64,000 bases of DNA from Lachnospiraceae bacterium (GCA_910576125.1 CAJTHM010000001.1:372001-436000), one strand, 5' to 3'. Counted from the first letter of the stretch, positions 27,131-36,359 are shown. A program made the numbers and translations. The notes: generated from the sequence alone by a model not told the origin.

Positions 27131-28557
27131 ATGCCCGTCCAAATTATCAAGCGCAGCAAGGCCAAGTCCGCCGTGGGCGCTGCCGCATACCGGAGCGGAA
27201 CCAAAATGACCAACGAATGGGACGGGCTTACCCATGATTACACCCGGAAACGTGGCGTAGTCCACTCTGAAATCATATTACCACCCCATGCCCCGCCGGA
27301 ATTTCAAGACCGCAGCACTCTCTGGAACAGTGTGGAGATGGTTGAAAAGACCCGTGACGCACAGCTTGCCCGTGAGATAGAGATTTCCCTGCCGGTGGAA
27401 CTGAACCGGGAGGAACAGCTGCGGCTTGCCCGCTCTTTCATCAGCGATACCTTTGTCGCCGCCGGTATGTGTGCGGATTTCTCTATCCATGACAAGAAGG
27501 ATGGCAATCCCCATTTCCATGTCATGCTCACTATCAGGCCGCTAAAGGAGGACGGACAGTGGGGAGCGAAATGCCGGAAGGTCTACGAACTGGACGAAAA
27601 CGGCCAGAGAATCCCCAACGGCAAAGGCGGCTGGAAGAGCCACCGGGAGGACACCACCGACTGGAATGACAAGGGGAATGTAGAGAAATGGCGGGCTGCC
27701 TGGGCTGCCTACGCCAACAGAGCGTTGGAGGCTGCTGGCAGGCCGGAACGGATTGACCACCGCTCCTACGAGCGTCAGGGCATTGACAAGATACCTTCCA
27801 TCCATCTGGGAGTTGCCGCCAGCCAGATGGAGCGGAAAGGCATTGCCACGGAGAAGGGAAATATCAACCGCCAGATTGCCGCCGACAATAAACTGCTGAA
27901 GGAAATCAAGGCACGGATTACCCGGCTCTATAAATGGACGAAAGAGCAGGCAGAGAAACCGGAAGGAAAAGACAGTATCATGGCGCAGCTTTATGAGGTG
28001 CAGCTGTCAGCGGGGAAACCCGGCTCCCGGTATGGGAAGATAAGGAACCTGAAAGAAAGCGCCGCTCTGTTCAATTTCCTGAACGGCAACCACATCACTT
28101 CCATGGAGCAGCTTTATGAAAAAGTGGCCGCCATGAACAAAGATTACTATTCCCTGCGTGGGAAGATTGTCACCGCCGAGCGGCGTATCAAAGTGCTGGG
28201 CGAACATCTCTCCATGTGGGAGAAATACGAGAGGAACAAAGGAACCCGCCGCCAGTTCGACAAGATGAAGCCGGGGAGGAAAAGGAACCGTTTGAACAGA
28301 AGCACGGTGCGGAACTGGCATTATATGAGGCCGCTGTCCGGTATCTGGAAAAGCTGAAAGCCAACGGCGAAGAAGTCACCCCGAAGAAATGGCAGGCCGA
28401 CGCCGACCGCCTGAAAGCGGAGAAATCGGTGCAGTACCAGAAAATGAAAGCCATGCGGGAGGACATCAAGGCGGTGGAGAACCTGAAAAAGACAGCGGAG
28501 CAGTTGGCCAGGACGGAAACCGAACCAGCCAGAAAGAAGGAGGAACAGGAATTATGA
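27131..28557 (+). pseudogene. MobA/MobL-type relaxase, frameshifted, start codon altered
   Basis: The relaxase domain is clear: SRSKAKSAVGAAAYRSG-like opening, HDYTRKRGVVHSEI, and the metal-binding DGNPHFHVMLTIRP. Coding continues in frame to about 28275, then the homologous sequence (EQKHGAELALYEAAVRYLEK to the stop at 28557) is one frame away. One G missing from the run at 28273-28276 explains it. At the expected start the ribosome site AAGGAGG is followed by ATA (27116) instead of ATG; the next in-frame ATG is 27131. The product would nick the element's oriT and start transfer. As written it loses its C-terminal helical region, about 95 residues. Confidence 0.8.
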
Positions 28558-28724
28558 CACAGCAGTTTATCACCATGACAATCACCATCACCGTAAAGAT
28601 ACCCATGCCGCCCACGCCGCCAGCGCCTGCGGGGGCGAAAGCGCCGGAGCCGGTTTTCCTTTTCAGGGAAGGGCAGCCGCCTTTGTGCCGCTGCAAGGTG
28701 AGATATGGGAAACAGGCGGCATGA
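28554..28724 (+). CDS. small proline-rich protein of the mobile element
   Basis: 56 residues: a beta-like segment rich in Thr/Ile, then a Pro/Ala stretch (PMPPTPPAPAGAKAPEP) and a basic Cys-containing tail. Its ATG overlaps the relaxase stop (ATGA) and AGGAGGAACAGG precedes it, so it appears coupled. No known family. Confidence 0.5.
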   Translation: MTQQFITMTITITVKIPMPPTPPAPAGAKAPEPVFLFREGQPPLCRCKVRYGKQAA

Positions 28725-29097
28725 GCGAATCCCGGCCATGGACTACCGGCAGTACCGCAGGGCGAGGCGGCTGGTGCGTGAGTGCTGCAACTACGACAAC
28801 GGCCAGTACATGGCGCTTGACGAGGGGGACGGGTGCGTCTGTGTCCAGAGCATTTCCCACTCCCTGCTCTGCCGCTGGTTCCGTGCGGCGGTGCTGCCTT
28901 TAGACCACCAGCTGGAAACGGCGCTTTACCACCGGCCGGAAAGCAGACGGTGCAGCGAGTGCGGCGCTCTTTTTCTGCCCGGCTCTAATCGGGCGAAATA
29001 CTGTAGGGAATGTGCCGTTCGTATGAAGCGGAAACACGCCGCAGAGCGCAAACGGAAACAACGGCGGCCATGTCACGCTTTAGCGTACTCCTGCTGA
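28705..29097 (+). CDS. cysteine-rich VLP-domain protein
   Basis: 130 residues. A DYRQYRRARRLVRECCNYDN opening and a zinc ribbon (RRCSECGALFLPGSNRAKYC, then REC) mark the Cys-rich VLP family that accompanies this relaxase type. The reading ends PCHALAYSC, while a neighbouring frame offers VTL-stop, as homologs often end, so a one-base shift close to the 3' end is possible. It overlaps the small Pro-rich gene by 20 bp. Likely nucleic-acid binding; role unknown. Confidence 0.7.
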   Translation: MGNRRHERIPAMDYRQYRRARRLVRECCNYDNGQYMALDEGDGCVCVQSISHSLLCRWFRAAVLPLDHQLETALYHRPESRRCSECGALFLPGSNRAKYCRECAVRMKRKHAAERKRKQRRPCHALAYSC

Positions 29098-29640
29098 ATG
29101 ACTGCCTGCCCCATACCGTGCAGACCATAGCCACCTTTACCCGGCATCAGGCAGGAACGGTGGAGCGGGCTTTGAAGATATTCCAGGAGTTCGGCCTTGT
29201 GGAGATACTGACGGACGGAGCCTATTACATGAGCGACATCCAGCTGCTGATTGGCCAGTCCTCCAGCGAGGGGGAGCGGAAGAAAAAGGAGCGCATGAGG
29301 CTGAAACGCCAGAACCTGCTCCCGTCCGGGGAAACGGACATTTGTCCGTCCAATGGCCGGGTGGACAAATGTCCGCCTATATTAGAGTATAGAGATAAAG
29401 AGATTAGAGATAAGAGTATAGAGAATAGAGAGGGGGATATGGCACACGCCTATGGGAGATACCGGAATGTGTTTCTATCTTCCGCGGAACTGGCAGAACT
29501 CCAGACGGAACTTCCCTCTCTTTGGGAACAGTATATTGAGCGGCTGTCCGAGTATATGGAATCCAGCGGAAAAGGATATAAAAACCATGCCGCCACAATC
29601 CGGCGCTGGGCGAACGCCGACAAAAAGAAAGAGGAACCGC
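29070..29640 (+). pseudogene. replisome organizer (phage-type RepO), N- and C-truncated
   Basis: The frame encodes LLLNDCLPHTVQTIATFTRH, then AGTVERALKIFQEFGLVEIL and GRSSSEG-like QLLIGQSSSEGERKKKERMR, typical of the winged-helix region of phage replisome organizers. About 50 N-terminal residues are missing and coding starts right at the end of the VLP gene. A variable linker follows, then YKNHAATIRRWANADKK, the normal C-terminal motif, after which sequence switches to a DnaC-like gene in another frame. Probably non-functional. Confidence 0.7.
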
Positions 29641-29642
29641 CT

Positions 29643-29982
29643 GCCCGGCGCGTTTGCCGAGGACAGGGCGGCCTTTATCGCCAGCCTGGACGATTACAGT
29701 CTGCTTGTCATTGACGATTTAGGAGTGGAGCGCAGTACCGAGTATGCCATGGAGCAGATGTTTACCGTCATTGACAGCCGATATCGGAGTAAGAAGCCGC
29801 TGATTGTCACGACAAACCTGAAACTGGAAGAAATCAAGAACCCGCCAGACCTTGCCCACGCAAGGATTTATGACCGCATACTGGAACGGTGTGCGCCGAT
29901 TCTTTTTTCCGGTAAAAATTTCCGGGAGGAAGGAGCCAGAGCGACCAAAGCGGCGGCGAAAGAGATTGTGAGTAAGGGATAA
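29643..29982 (+). pseudogene. DnaC/IstB-like helicase loader, C-terminal fragment
   Basis: About 112 residues of an AAA+ loader: Walker B LLVIDDLGVERSTEYA, sensor 1 PLIVTTNLKLEE, and an ARIYDRILERC C-terminal region. The Walker A half is gone, replaced by the end of the replisome organizer, so a deletion of several hundred bases fused the two genes. The ancestral pair would replicate the excised element. Confidence 0.75.
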
Positions 29983-30012
29983 CAAAACCTGATTGTATGT
30001 AAAGGAGAATTT

Positions 30013-30195
30013 ATGGGCAGCGAGAAAATCACAGAGGACATTACCACCACGCCACCAGATAAGGACGCTCCCGCACTGGTGAAGAAGATTGGCCAGACTA
30101 CTTACATTGTGCGGGTTCATTTCAGCAAGACCAGCAGGGAAACCATGAGCGACAAAATCAAGCGTATGCTGAAAAATGAGATACAGCAGATGTAA
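30013..30195 (+). CDS. tnpW: transposon-encoded protein TnpW
   Basis: 60 residues: acidic, disordered start, then a compact segment QTTYIVRVHFSKTSRETMSD followed by KIKRMLKNE, matching TnpW of Tn4451-type elements. AAAGGAG precedes the ATG. Function unknown; it usually lies at this position after the replication genes, and it is the last recognisable element gene here. Confidence 0.75.
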   Translation: MGSEKITEDITTTPPDKDAPALVKKIGQTTYIVRVHFSKTSRETMSDKIKRMLKNEIQQM

Positions 30196-30215
30196 AAAAA
30201 CGATAACGGAAACAG

Positions 30216-30258
30216 GCCGGGATTCAGAAATGCGCGACGCTATGCGTCTGCTCCCGGC
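30216..30258. repeat. nested inverted repeat between tnpW and Rpn gene
   Basis: Outer arms GCCGGGA/TCCCGGC enclose an inner stem GACGC-TAT-GCGTC. It could act as a terminator for tnpW, but no T-run follows; a recognition site for the neighbouring nuclease is possible. Confidence 0.5.
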
Positions 30259-30285
30259 TTGTAAAATCAGGAGGTTTATGGTAGT

Positions 30286-31128
30286 ATGGAGATACGAAAA
30301 CAGAAGGGAAAGCAGGTGGGAAGATTGACAGTGACGGAACAGATCGACCAGAAACATCAGGAAGATTTACAGAGGCTAAGAGGCTTTCGCCTGCTTGATG
30401 ATGATTTCTTCACAAAGTGTTTTGAGGGGGATACGGCAAGCATAGAACTGGTATTGCGGATTGTGCTGGAAAAGCCGGATTTAAAGGTGCTGGACGTCCG
30501 CACCCAGGTATTTGTGGAGAACCTGCTGAACCGTTCAGTGAGGTTGGATATCCTGGCTACGGACAGCACAGGGGCAAAACTGAATGTAGAAGTACAGCGC
30601 TCCGACAAAGGAGCCGGGAGAAAAAGGGCAAGGTACAACAGCAGCATGATGGACGCAAACCTTTTGAAGAAAGGCGAGGACTTCGACAAGCTGCCGGAAA
30701 CGTGGGTAATCTTTATCACAGAGAATGACGTAATGGGAAAAGGGCTGCCGCTCTATCCGATTGAGCGGTGCTTTTTAGGAACCGGGGAAAGATTTGAGGA
30801 CGGTTCGCACATACTGTATGTAAATGGCGCTTACCGTGGAGATACGCCAATCGGGAAGTTAATGCATGACTTCTCCTGCACAGACGCAGCGGATATGTAT
30901 TATGGGACACTGGCGGACAGGGTGAGATTTTTCAAAGAGAGCAAGGAGGGAATCGAGATTATGTGCCGTGCTATGGAAGATATGAGGAATCAGACATTGA
31001 AAGAAGGAATGATAAATGTTGCAAAGAAAATGCTGGAAGATGGGACAATAACGCTTGAAAAGATTGCGGAATTTGTTGGCCTTTCAGTTGATGAAGTGAG
31101 AAAACTGAAAACAGACCAGAATATGTAA
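30286..31128 (+). CDS. Rpn-family PD-(D/E)XK nuclease/putative transposase
   Basis: 280 residues. The nuclease core shows VRLDILATDSTGAKLNVEVQR, the D-(E)xQ active-site pattern of Rpn proteins, followed by RARYNSSMMDANLLKKG and ETWVIFITENDV. The C-terminal 60 residues end with a short helix-turn-helix-like repeat (LEKIAEFVGLSVDEVRKL). Rpn proteins promote RecA-independent recombination and some act in phage defence. AGGAGG precedes the start. It is closed by a strong terminator. Confidence 0.85.
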   Translation: MEIRKQKGKQVGRLTVTEQIDQKHQEDLQRLRGFRLLDDDFFTKCFEGDTASIELVLRIVLEKPDLKVLDVRTQVFVENLLNRSVRLDILATDSTGAKLNVEVQRSDKGAGRKRARYNSSMMDANLLKKGEDFDKLPETWVIFITENDVMGKGLPLYPIERCFLGTGERFEDGSHILYVNGAYRGDTPIGKLMHDFSCTDAADMYYGTLADRVRFFKESKEGIEIMCRAMEDMRNQTLKEGMINVAKKMLEDGTITLEKIAEFVGLSVDEVRKLKTDQNM

Positions 31129-31139
31129 AGGGCACTAAT

Positions 31140-31181
31140 GAGCCAGGAATCTAAAAAACAGGTTCCTGGCTCTATTTTTTT
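31140..31181 (+). terminator. strong intrinsic terminator
   Basis: A perfect 10-bp stem (GAGCCAGGAA/TTCCTGGCTC) with a 13-nt loop, followed by TATTTTTTT. Confidence 0.9.
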
Positions 31182-31210
31182 GCCCTGAAATGTAATACCC
31201 CAGTTCGGTA

Positions 31211-31239
31211 TTGACACTTTCCCTTTCCGGTGTTATAAT
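31211..31239 (+). promoter_or_regulatory. promoter of the riboswitch-RibU unit
   Basis: TTGACA (31211-31216) and TATAAT (31234-31239) with a 17-bp spacer: consensus sigma-A promoter. Confidence 0.9.
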
Positions 31240-31265
31240 CCTTTCAACAATTGAATAGCAGCAAT

Positions 31266-31408
31266 GTCTTCAGGGCAGGGTGACCCCCACGGAGCGCGAC
31301 CACTCCGTGCGCGGGAATTCCCGATCGGCGGTGACAGTCCGCGGGTGCGCAAGCACGGGGTTCGGTGAAATTCCGGAACCGACGGTATAGTCCGGATTAA
31401 AGAAGGTG
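31266..31408 (+). ncRNA. FMN riboswitch (RFN element)
   Basis: The conserved RFN blocks are in order: TCTTCAGGGCAGGGTG, TTCCCGATCGGCGGT, AGTCCGCGGGTGCGCAAGC, GGTTCGGTGAAATTCC, GGAACCGACGGTATAGTC and GGAT-AAAGAAGG. It starts about 30 nt after the promoter. FMN binding should favour the downstream terminator and turn off the riboflavin transporter. Confidence 0.95.
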
Positions 31409-31418
31409 TATTGAGATT

Positions 31419-31443
31419 GTCAGAAGGATTCTGACTGATTTTT
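31419..31443 (+). terminator. riboswitch expression-platform terminator
   Basis: GTCAGAA-GGA-TTCTGAC is followed by TGATTTTT. A second imperfect hairpin with AAATTTTTT (about 31495-31540) ends at the ribosome site of ribU and may act as terminator or sequestor. Confidence 0.65.
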
Positions 31444-31553
31444 GCACACTTTTTTCCAAATTGCTCTGTTGACATTTCGATACACCTTAAAAAATGGCAC
31501 CTGAAAGGCATTCCCATGCTTTCAAGTGTCAAATTTTTTAAGGAGGTATTCCC

Positions 31554-32204
31554 ATGAATCCCAGCAACACAAAGAAACTCACAGCCACAGGCATGCTCTG
31601 CGCATTTGCCTTCGCCGCCGCAGTGGCCGGCCGTGTGCCCCTGGTGCTCTTCCTGAAGTATGACCCCAAAGACGTGGTCATCGCGATCGGCGGGTTCCTC
31701 TTCGGCCCCCTCAACTCGCTGGCCATTTCCGTCATCGTCTCCGTGGCGCAGATGCTCACCGTCAGCGGGACAGGCATCCTGGGCTGCGTCATGAACATCA
31801 TTTCCAGCTGCTGCTTTTCCTGCCCCGCGGCATTCCTCTACAAAAAGAGACGCACGCTGTCCGGCGCCATGGCAGGCCTCTTCTGCGGCTGCGGGTGCCA
31901 GGCGGCGGCCATGATGCTCTGGAATTATCTGATTGCGCCGATTTACATGGGCATCCCCAGGGAAGCCATGGCCGAGCTGCTGCTGCCGACGTTCCTGCCC
32001 TTCAATCTAATCAAAGGCGGATTGAACGCGGCAATCACCATGCTCCTCTATAAGCCTTTCGTCACTGCCCTGCGCCGCGCCAGCCTCCTGGAACCGGCAC
32101 ACAGCCCGGAGAAGCTGCGGCTCAACATCGGAGTCGTCCTGACGGCGCTGTTCCTGATCGTCAGCTGTGTATTGCTGATACTTTCCATTCATGACGTAAT
32201 CTGA
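31554..32204 (+). CDS. ribU: riboflavin ECF transporter S component RibU
   Basis: 216 residues with six hydrophobic helices. LKYDPKDVVIAIGGFLFGP is the typical RibU segment between helices 1 and 2, and the FMN riboswitch upstream supports riboflavin/FMN uptake. The S component needs the shared EcfA/A'/T module, which is not in this window. AAGGAGG lies at good spacing before the ATG. A GC-rich inverted repeat at 32286-32311 follows the gene without a T-run. Confidence 0.93.
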   Translation: MNPSNTKKLTATGMLCAFAFAAAVAGRVPLVLFLKYDPKDVVIAIGGFLFGPLNSLAISVIVSVAQMLTVSGTGILGCVMNIISSCCFSCPAAFLYKKRRTLSGAMAGLFCGCGCQAAAMMLWNYLIAPIYMGIPREAMAELLLPTFLPFNLIKGGLNAAITMLLYKPFVTALRRASLLEPAHSPEKLRLNIGVVLTALFLIVSCVLLILSIHDVI

Positions 32205-32285
32205 GCCAGGATGCGGCGATTCGGGACATGGCGGAAAAAGGATGTTGAACGCAGCATCCGGAACAAGCGCACTCTCAGACAACCG

Positions 32286-32311
32286 CTTGCCTGCCCGCCC
32301 CGGCAGGCAAG
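32286..32311 (+). repeat. GC-rich inverted repeat downstream of ribU
   Basis: CTTGCCTGCC and GGCAGGCAAG are perfect arms around a 6-nt loop. No T-run follows, so termination is uncertain. Confidence 0.5.
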
Positions 32312-32492
32312 CAAGAGGATAAAAATGGAAACGCAACGTGAAAAATAAGGCATGGTCATCAATAAACATCTTCCTCTCTGCGGCAGAAGCCTGCAGTGGT
32401 AGAATTCCTGCATTTACAGCAGCTTCCATATATGATAAAATACAGATATCCAATTGATACTATCAGAACGGCCTTTCCTTCCAGCAAATATT

Positions 32493-32594
32493 AGGAACTG
32501 TCAGAAAATAACTGATGCAACTTGTTTAGACGAAAGCCCGGAAATACAAAGAAAACGGCTATAAACTCGCATCAGTTATTTGTAGACAATTCCT
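32493..32594. repeat. 102-bp MITE-like palindromic element
   Basis: 26-bp imperfect terminal inverted repeats begin AGGAACTGTC at the left and end with the near-complement GACAATTCCT at the right; the inner 14 bp (AATAACTGATGC core) match exactly. TTA lies directly outside GGAA/TTCC at both ends and may be a target duplication. It has no coding capacity. Confidence 0.65.
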
Positions 32595-32714
32595 TACCTC
32601 CGGCGGGCCCGGACGGCGGGACTGCCGTTTTGTCCGGCCTGTATGCAGGACTCCATGGCCGAATAGAAGAATCCCGTACAAAAGAACGATATGACAAGTA
32701 AGGGAGAATGTTGT

Positions 32715-33566
32715 ATGGCAAAAGGAAATACGATACGACGCAGCCACAAAGACACGGTCTTCAATGATCTGTTCTCGGATAAGCGCAACGCGCTGTCCCT
32801 GTTCAACGCCCTGAACGATACGGATTATCAGGATGCCGACAGCCTGGAGGTTATTACGCTTTCTGACGCAATCTACATACACGGGAAGAACGACGTATCC
32901 GTATTGTTCCAGAACCAGCTGACACTTTGGGAGCGCCAGAGCACCTTGAACTACAATATGCCCTTACGAGGACTGATCTACTATGCCCATAACATCGACG
33001 GGATATTGGAGGCCAGGGGCATGAAGCTGTATGGAAAGAAACTTGTGAAGATTCCCGCCCCGGATTATTATGTGTTCTATAACGGACGAGAAGACGCGCC
33101 GGACAGACAGGAGCTGAAGCTCTCGGACGCGTTCCTGGTTCCGAAAGAGGGCTATGAGTGGACTGCCCATATGCTGAACATCAACCGAAACGGCAACCAG
33201 AACCTGCTGCAGCGCTGCCCCGCTCTGAAAGGATATGTGGCGCTCATACAATATGTCCGGGAATACCAGAAATCGGGGGACAGCCTGCCCGAAGCCATGG
33301 ACAAGGCCATCGACAGATGCACCAAGGAAGGGATGCTGAAGGAGTATCTCCTGAAAAAGAAAGCGGAGGTGAAGCTTATGTTGCTTACGGAATTTGATGA
33401 AGAAGCGTTCGCGGAGACCATGCGGGAAGAAGGGCGAGAAGAAGGGGAAAAGCGCCTGAACCAGCTCTATCTAAAACTGGTTGAAGAAAAAAGAGGCAGC
33501 GACCTGGAACGGGCCGTGCGGGATAAGGTTTTCCGTGATACGCTCTTTGAGAGATACGATTTGTAA
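32715..33566 (+). CDS. Rpn-family PD-(D/E)XK nuclease-like protein
   Basis: 283 residues. The opening SHKDTVFNDLFSDKRNALSL is typical of Rpn/transposase-PD(D/E)XK proteins, followed by DVSVLFQNQLTLWERQSTLN, where the E of the usual ExQ motif is replaced (LFQNQ), so catalysis may be altered. A long helical C-terminus with EEGREEGEKRLNQL ends the protein. The ATG at 32715 with GGGAG is preferred to an upstream frame start at 32691. It is unlike the Rpn copy at 30.3 kb in sequence. Confidence 0.78.
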   Translation: MAKGNTIRRSHKDTVFNDLFSDKRNALSLFNALNDTDYQDADSLEVITLSDAIYIHGKNDVSVLFQNQLTLWERQSTLNYNMPLRGLIYYAHNIDGILEARGMKLYGKKLVKIPAPDYYVFYNGREDAPDRQELKLSDAFLVPKEGYEWTAHMLNINRNGNQNLLQRCPALKGYVALIQYVREYQKSGDSLPEAMDKAIDRCTKEGMLKEYLLKKKAEVKLMLLTEFDEEAFAETMREEGREEGEKRLNQLYLKLVEEKRGSDLERAVRDKVFRDTLFERYDL

Positions 33567-33629
33567 TTTTCTCCGCGAAAAGCTCCCTAATGCCCTGGAG
33601 AAAGGAACAGACATGGAAGGAGAAACCAC

Positions 33630-34562
33630 ATGCCGCAGCTGAAATTCGTCTCCAAGGAGTCTATAGACAAGGGCTGGTCTTGCGACAAAAAATATCGCGC
33701 CGTCACCGCAGATGGAAAAAAGTACCTTTTGCGCATCACGCCTTTTGAGAAAAGCGCCTCCCGGGCGGATATGTTCCGGATGCAGCAGAAGGTTGCGGCT
33801 CTGGGAATCTCTATGTGCAGGCCAGTGGAATTCGGCCAGTGTGAAGAGGGCGTCTATATCGTCCAGACCTGGGTGGACGGTATAGACGCGGAAGCGGCCA
33901 TGCCCTATCTCGCGGACTCTGCCCAGTATGCCCATGGCCTGGAAGCAGGCAGAATCCTGAAGACCATCCACTCCATCCCGGCTCCGGCAGACCAGCCAGA
34001 CTGGGAGACCCGGTTCAACGATAAGATAAACCGTAAAATCAGGATGTACAGAGAATGCCCGCAAAAATTCGATGGCGCGGAAGACCTGATAGCCTATATA
34101 GAGGCGAACCGCCATCTCCTGGCGGGCAGGCCTCAGTGTTTCCAGCACGGCGACTACCATATCGGCAACATGATGCTGGAAGACGACAAGCTTGTAATCA
34201 TAGATTTCGACCGCTTCGATTTCGGTGACCCCTGGGAAGAATTCAACAGAATCGTATGGTGCGCCCAGTGCTCTCCTCTTTTTGCCTCAGGCATTGTGAA
34301 CGGCTATTTCGACAATCAGGTGCCGGAGGCATTCTGGCGGCTGCTGGCCCTCTATATCAGCAGCAACATGCTCTCCTCCGTCCCCTGGGCGGTTTCTTTC
34401 GGGGAAAAGGAAGTAGGGACCATGCTGAATCAGGCCAGAGATGTGCTGGACTGGTATCAAAATATGCGCAATCCGGTACCGTCCTGGTATTTCCGGGGAT
34501 ATCACATGCAGGAGATCAACGGAATACCGTACAATATCCGAAAGCCCACCGCAGGTTCCTGA
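33630..34562 (+). CDS. aminoglycoside phosphotransferase (APH)-family kinase
   Basis: 310 residues with the APH fold: KYLLRITPFEK for the nucleotide-binding Lys strand, catalytic loop CFQHGDYHIGNMM and metal-binding VIIDFDRFDFGDPW. Substrate is not evident; many chromosomal members phosphorylate sugars, choline or amino-acid-like molecules and not antibiotics. GGAGAAACCAC precedes the ATG. It converges on proS with a 54-bp gap. Confidence 0.88.
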   Translation: MPQLKFVSKESIDKGWSCDKKYRAVTADGKKYLLRITPFEKSASRADMFRMQQKVAALGISMCRPVEFGQCEEGVYIVQTWVDGIDAEAAMPYLADSAQYAHGLEAGRILKTIHSIPAPADQPDWETRFNDKINRKIRMYRECPQKFDGAEDLIAYIEANRHLLAGRPQCFQHGDYHIGNMMLEDDKLVIIDFDRFDFGDPWEEFNRIVWCAQCSPLFASGIVNGYFDNQVPEAFWRLLALYISSNMLSSVPWAVSFGEKEVGTMLNQARDVLDWYQNMRNPVPSWYFRGYHMQEINGIPYNIRKPTAGS

Positions 34563-34616
34563 AGCTGCCGGAAACGCCCAAAGCTCAGGGAATCCTGCAA
34601 CGCGGCACAGGAAGCT

Positions 34617-36326
34617 TTACATTGCCGCCGACAGAATTTTCAGGATTTCTTCCGCTGCCGAATCCATAGAAACGCTGGCAGACAAGCTCTTATCCCTGGA
34701 AAGGATTTCAACCACATTTTGTTTCCTGTTCCGGGGGCTGACAATTACCCGAAACGGCGCCCCAATCAGGTCAGCATCCGAGAACATGACTCCGGCGCTG
34801 ACCCGGCGGTCATCATATATGACCTCCACCCCCTTGCTTCGCAGTTCTTCGTACAACCTGTCGGCGTAAGCCCTGACCTCATCATCATCGGCGCGGACGG
34901 CGCAGAGATGCACCTGCCACGGCGCCACCGCCAAAGGCCATATGGGGCCGTGTTCATCATGATGGGCCTGGCAGATGGAAGCCGCAAGTCTGCCGATGCC
35001 GATACCATAGCATCCCATGACCGGATACCGGGCGTCTCCATTGCTGTCGATATAAGTCATATTCATAGACCGGGTGTACTTGGTGCCCAGCTGGAAAATA
35101 TTGCCCACCTCAATGCCGCGGCATACCCTGATAGCGGGCCTGCCGCAGCGGGGACAGACGCCGCCTTCCTGTATTTTGGCAAAATCGTGATACTCTGCGC
35201 CCTCGATATCACGGCTCATGTCCAGTCCGGTGTAGTGATATCCACTGACATTCGCGCCGCAGGAAAGATGGCTCATCCCTTCCAGAGAGCGGTCATACAG
35301 AATGGTGAAATCGCCGGCCAGGTTGACCGGCCCGATATATCCCGCGTTCAATCCGCTTTCTTCGGTAATGACCGCCGGATGCAGGTCATAGCCCAGATAA
35401 TTCGTGAGCTTGGTTTCATTGACCTCTAAATCGCCGCGGATGAACAATACAATATAATGATCGTCGGAATTGCGCTGATAGACCACCGCCTTACAGGAAT
35501 CCTTTTCCTCACAGTGCAGGAATTCGCACACGTCCTCAATCCTGTGGATGCCCGGCGTGTGCACCAATGTAAGATTCCGGGCAGCCTCATTTCTCCTGTT
35601 ATGGACGATGCACTCTGCCGCCTCCATATTGGCCCGGTAATCGCATTCCGTACAGATGGCAATGGAATCTTCACCGATAGGGGTGAGCAGCATAAATTCG
35701 TGGGAAATGTTCCCGCCCATCATACCGGAGTCGGAAGCCACCGAAATGACCTCCGGCAAGCCCACTCTTGCGTAGATGCGCTCATAAGCCCTGTGGCATT
35801 TCCTGTAATAGTCCTCTAAATCCGCCTGACTGGTATGAAAGGAATAGGCATCTTTCATGGTAAATTCACGGACACGGATAAGGCCGGCTCTCGGCCTTGC
35901 TTCATCCCGGAACTTCGTCTGGATCTGGTACACCATGAACGGATATTTCGTGTAACTCTGCCCATAATCACGCACAAGATGGACAGCGGCCTCCTCATGT
36001 GTCATGCCAAGCACAAGAGGGCTCCCGCTGCGGTCGCGGAAACGGGCCATCTCCTGGCCGATGCTTTCGTATCTGCCGGACTCCTGCCAAAGGGATGCGG
36101 GCATGACAACAGGGAACTGCACCTCCTGCCCTTCGATGGCGTCCATCTCCTCGCGGATGATCTGCTCGATTTTTCTGGTCACCCTTTTTAACGGCATATA
36201 GGACGAAAAAATACCGTTTGCCACGTACTTCATATAGCCGCCGCGCACCATGAGGGCATGGCTGTCAATGACACAGTCTGACGGCCTTTCCCGAAAACGA
36301 TCTCCTACAAGCTTTTCAAGTTTCAT
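34617..36326 (-). CDS. proS: prolyl-tRNA synthetase
   Basis: 569 residues, bacterial-type ProRS charging tRNA-Pro. Motif 2 TKFRDEARPRAGLIRVREF, an editing insertion domain between about 225 and 400, motif 3 MGCYGIGIGRLAAS and the C-terminal anticodon-binding domain (APWQVHLCAVRADDD) are all present. The zinc-like CPRCGRPAIRVC pair appears within the insert. The ATG at 36326 follows GGAGG at 8-nt spacing; longer in-frame starts fall inside the leader. Expression is controlled by the T-box upstream. Confidence 0.95.
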   Translation of the reverse strand: MKLEKLVGDRFRERPSDCVIDSHALMVRGGYMKYVANGIFSSYMPLKRVTRKIEQIIREEMDAIEGQEVQFPVVMPASLWQESGRYESIGQEMARFRDRSGSPLVLGMTHEEAAVHLVRDYGQSYTKYPFMVYQIQTKFRDEARPRAGLIRVREFTMKDAYSFHTSQADLEDYYRKCHRAYERIYARVGLPEVISVASDSGMMGGNISHEFMLLTPIGEDSIAICTECDYRANMEAAECIVHNRRNEAARNLTLVHTPGIHRIEDVCEFLHCEEKDSCKAVVYQRNSDDHYIVLFIRGDLEVNETKLTNYLGYDLHPAVITEESGLNAGYIGPVNLAGDFTILYDRSLEGMSHLSCGANVSGYHYTGLDMSRDIEGAEYHDFAKIQEGGVCPRCGRPAIRVCRGIEVGNIFQLGTKYTRSMNMTYIDSNGDARYPVMGCYGIGIGRLAASICQAHHDEHGPIWPLAVAPWQVHLCAVRADDDEVRAYADRLYEELRSKGVEVIYDDRRVSAGVMFSDADLIGAPFRVIVSPRNRKQNVVEILSRDKSLSASVSMDSAAEEILKILSAAM

Positions 36327-36359
36327 AAAGGATACCTCCATTTTTTGTCTTGAACACAA

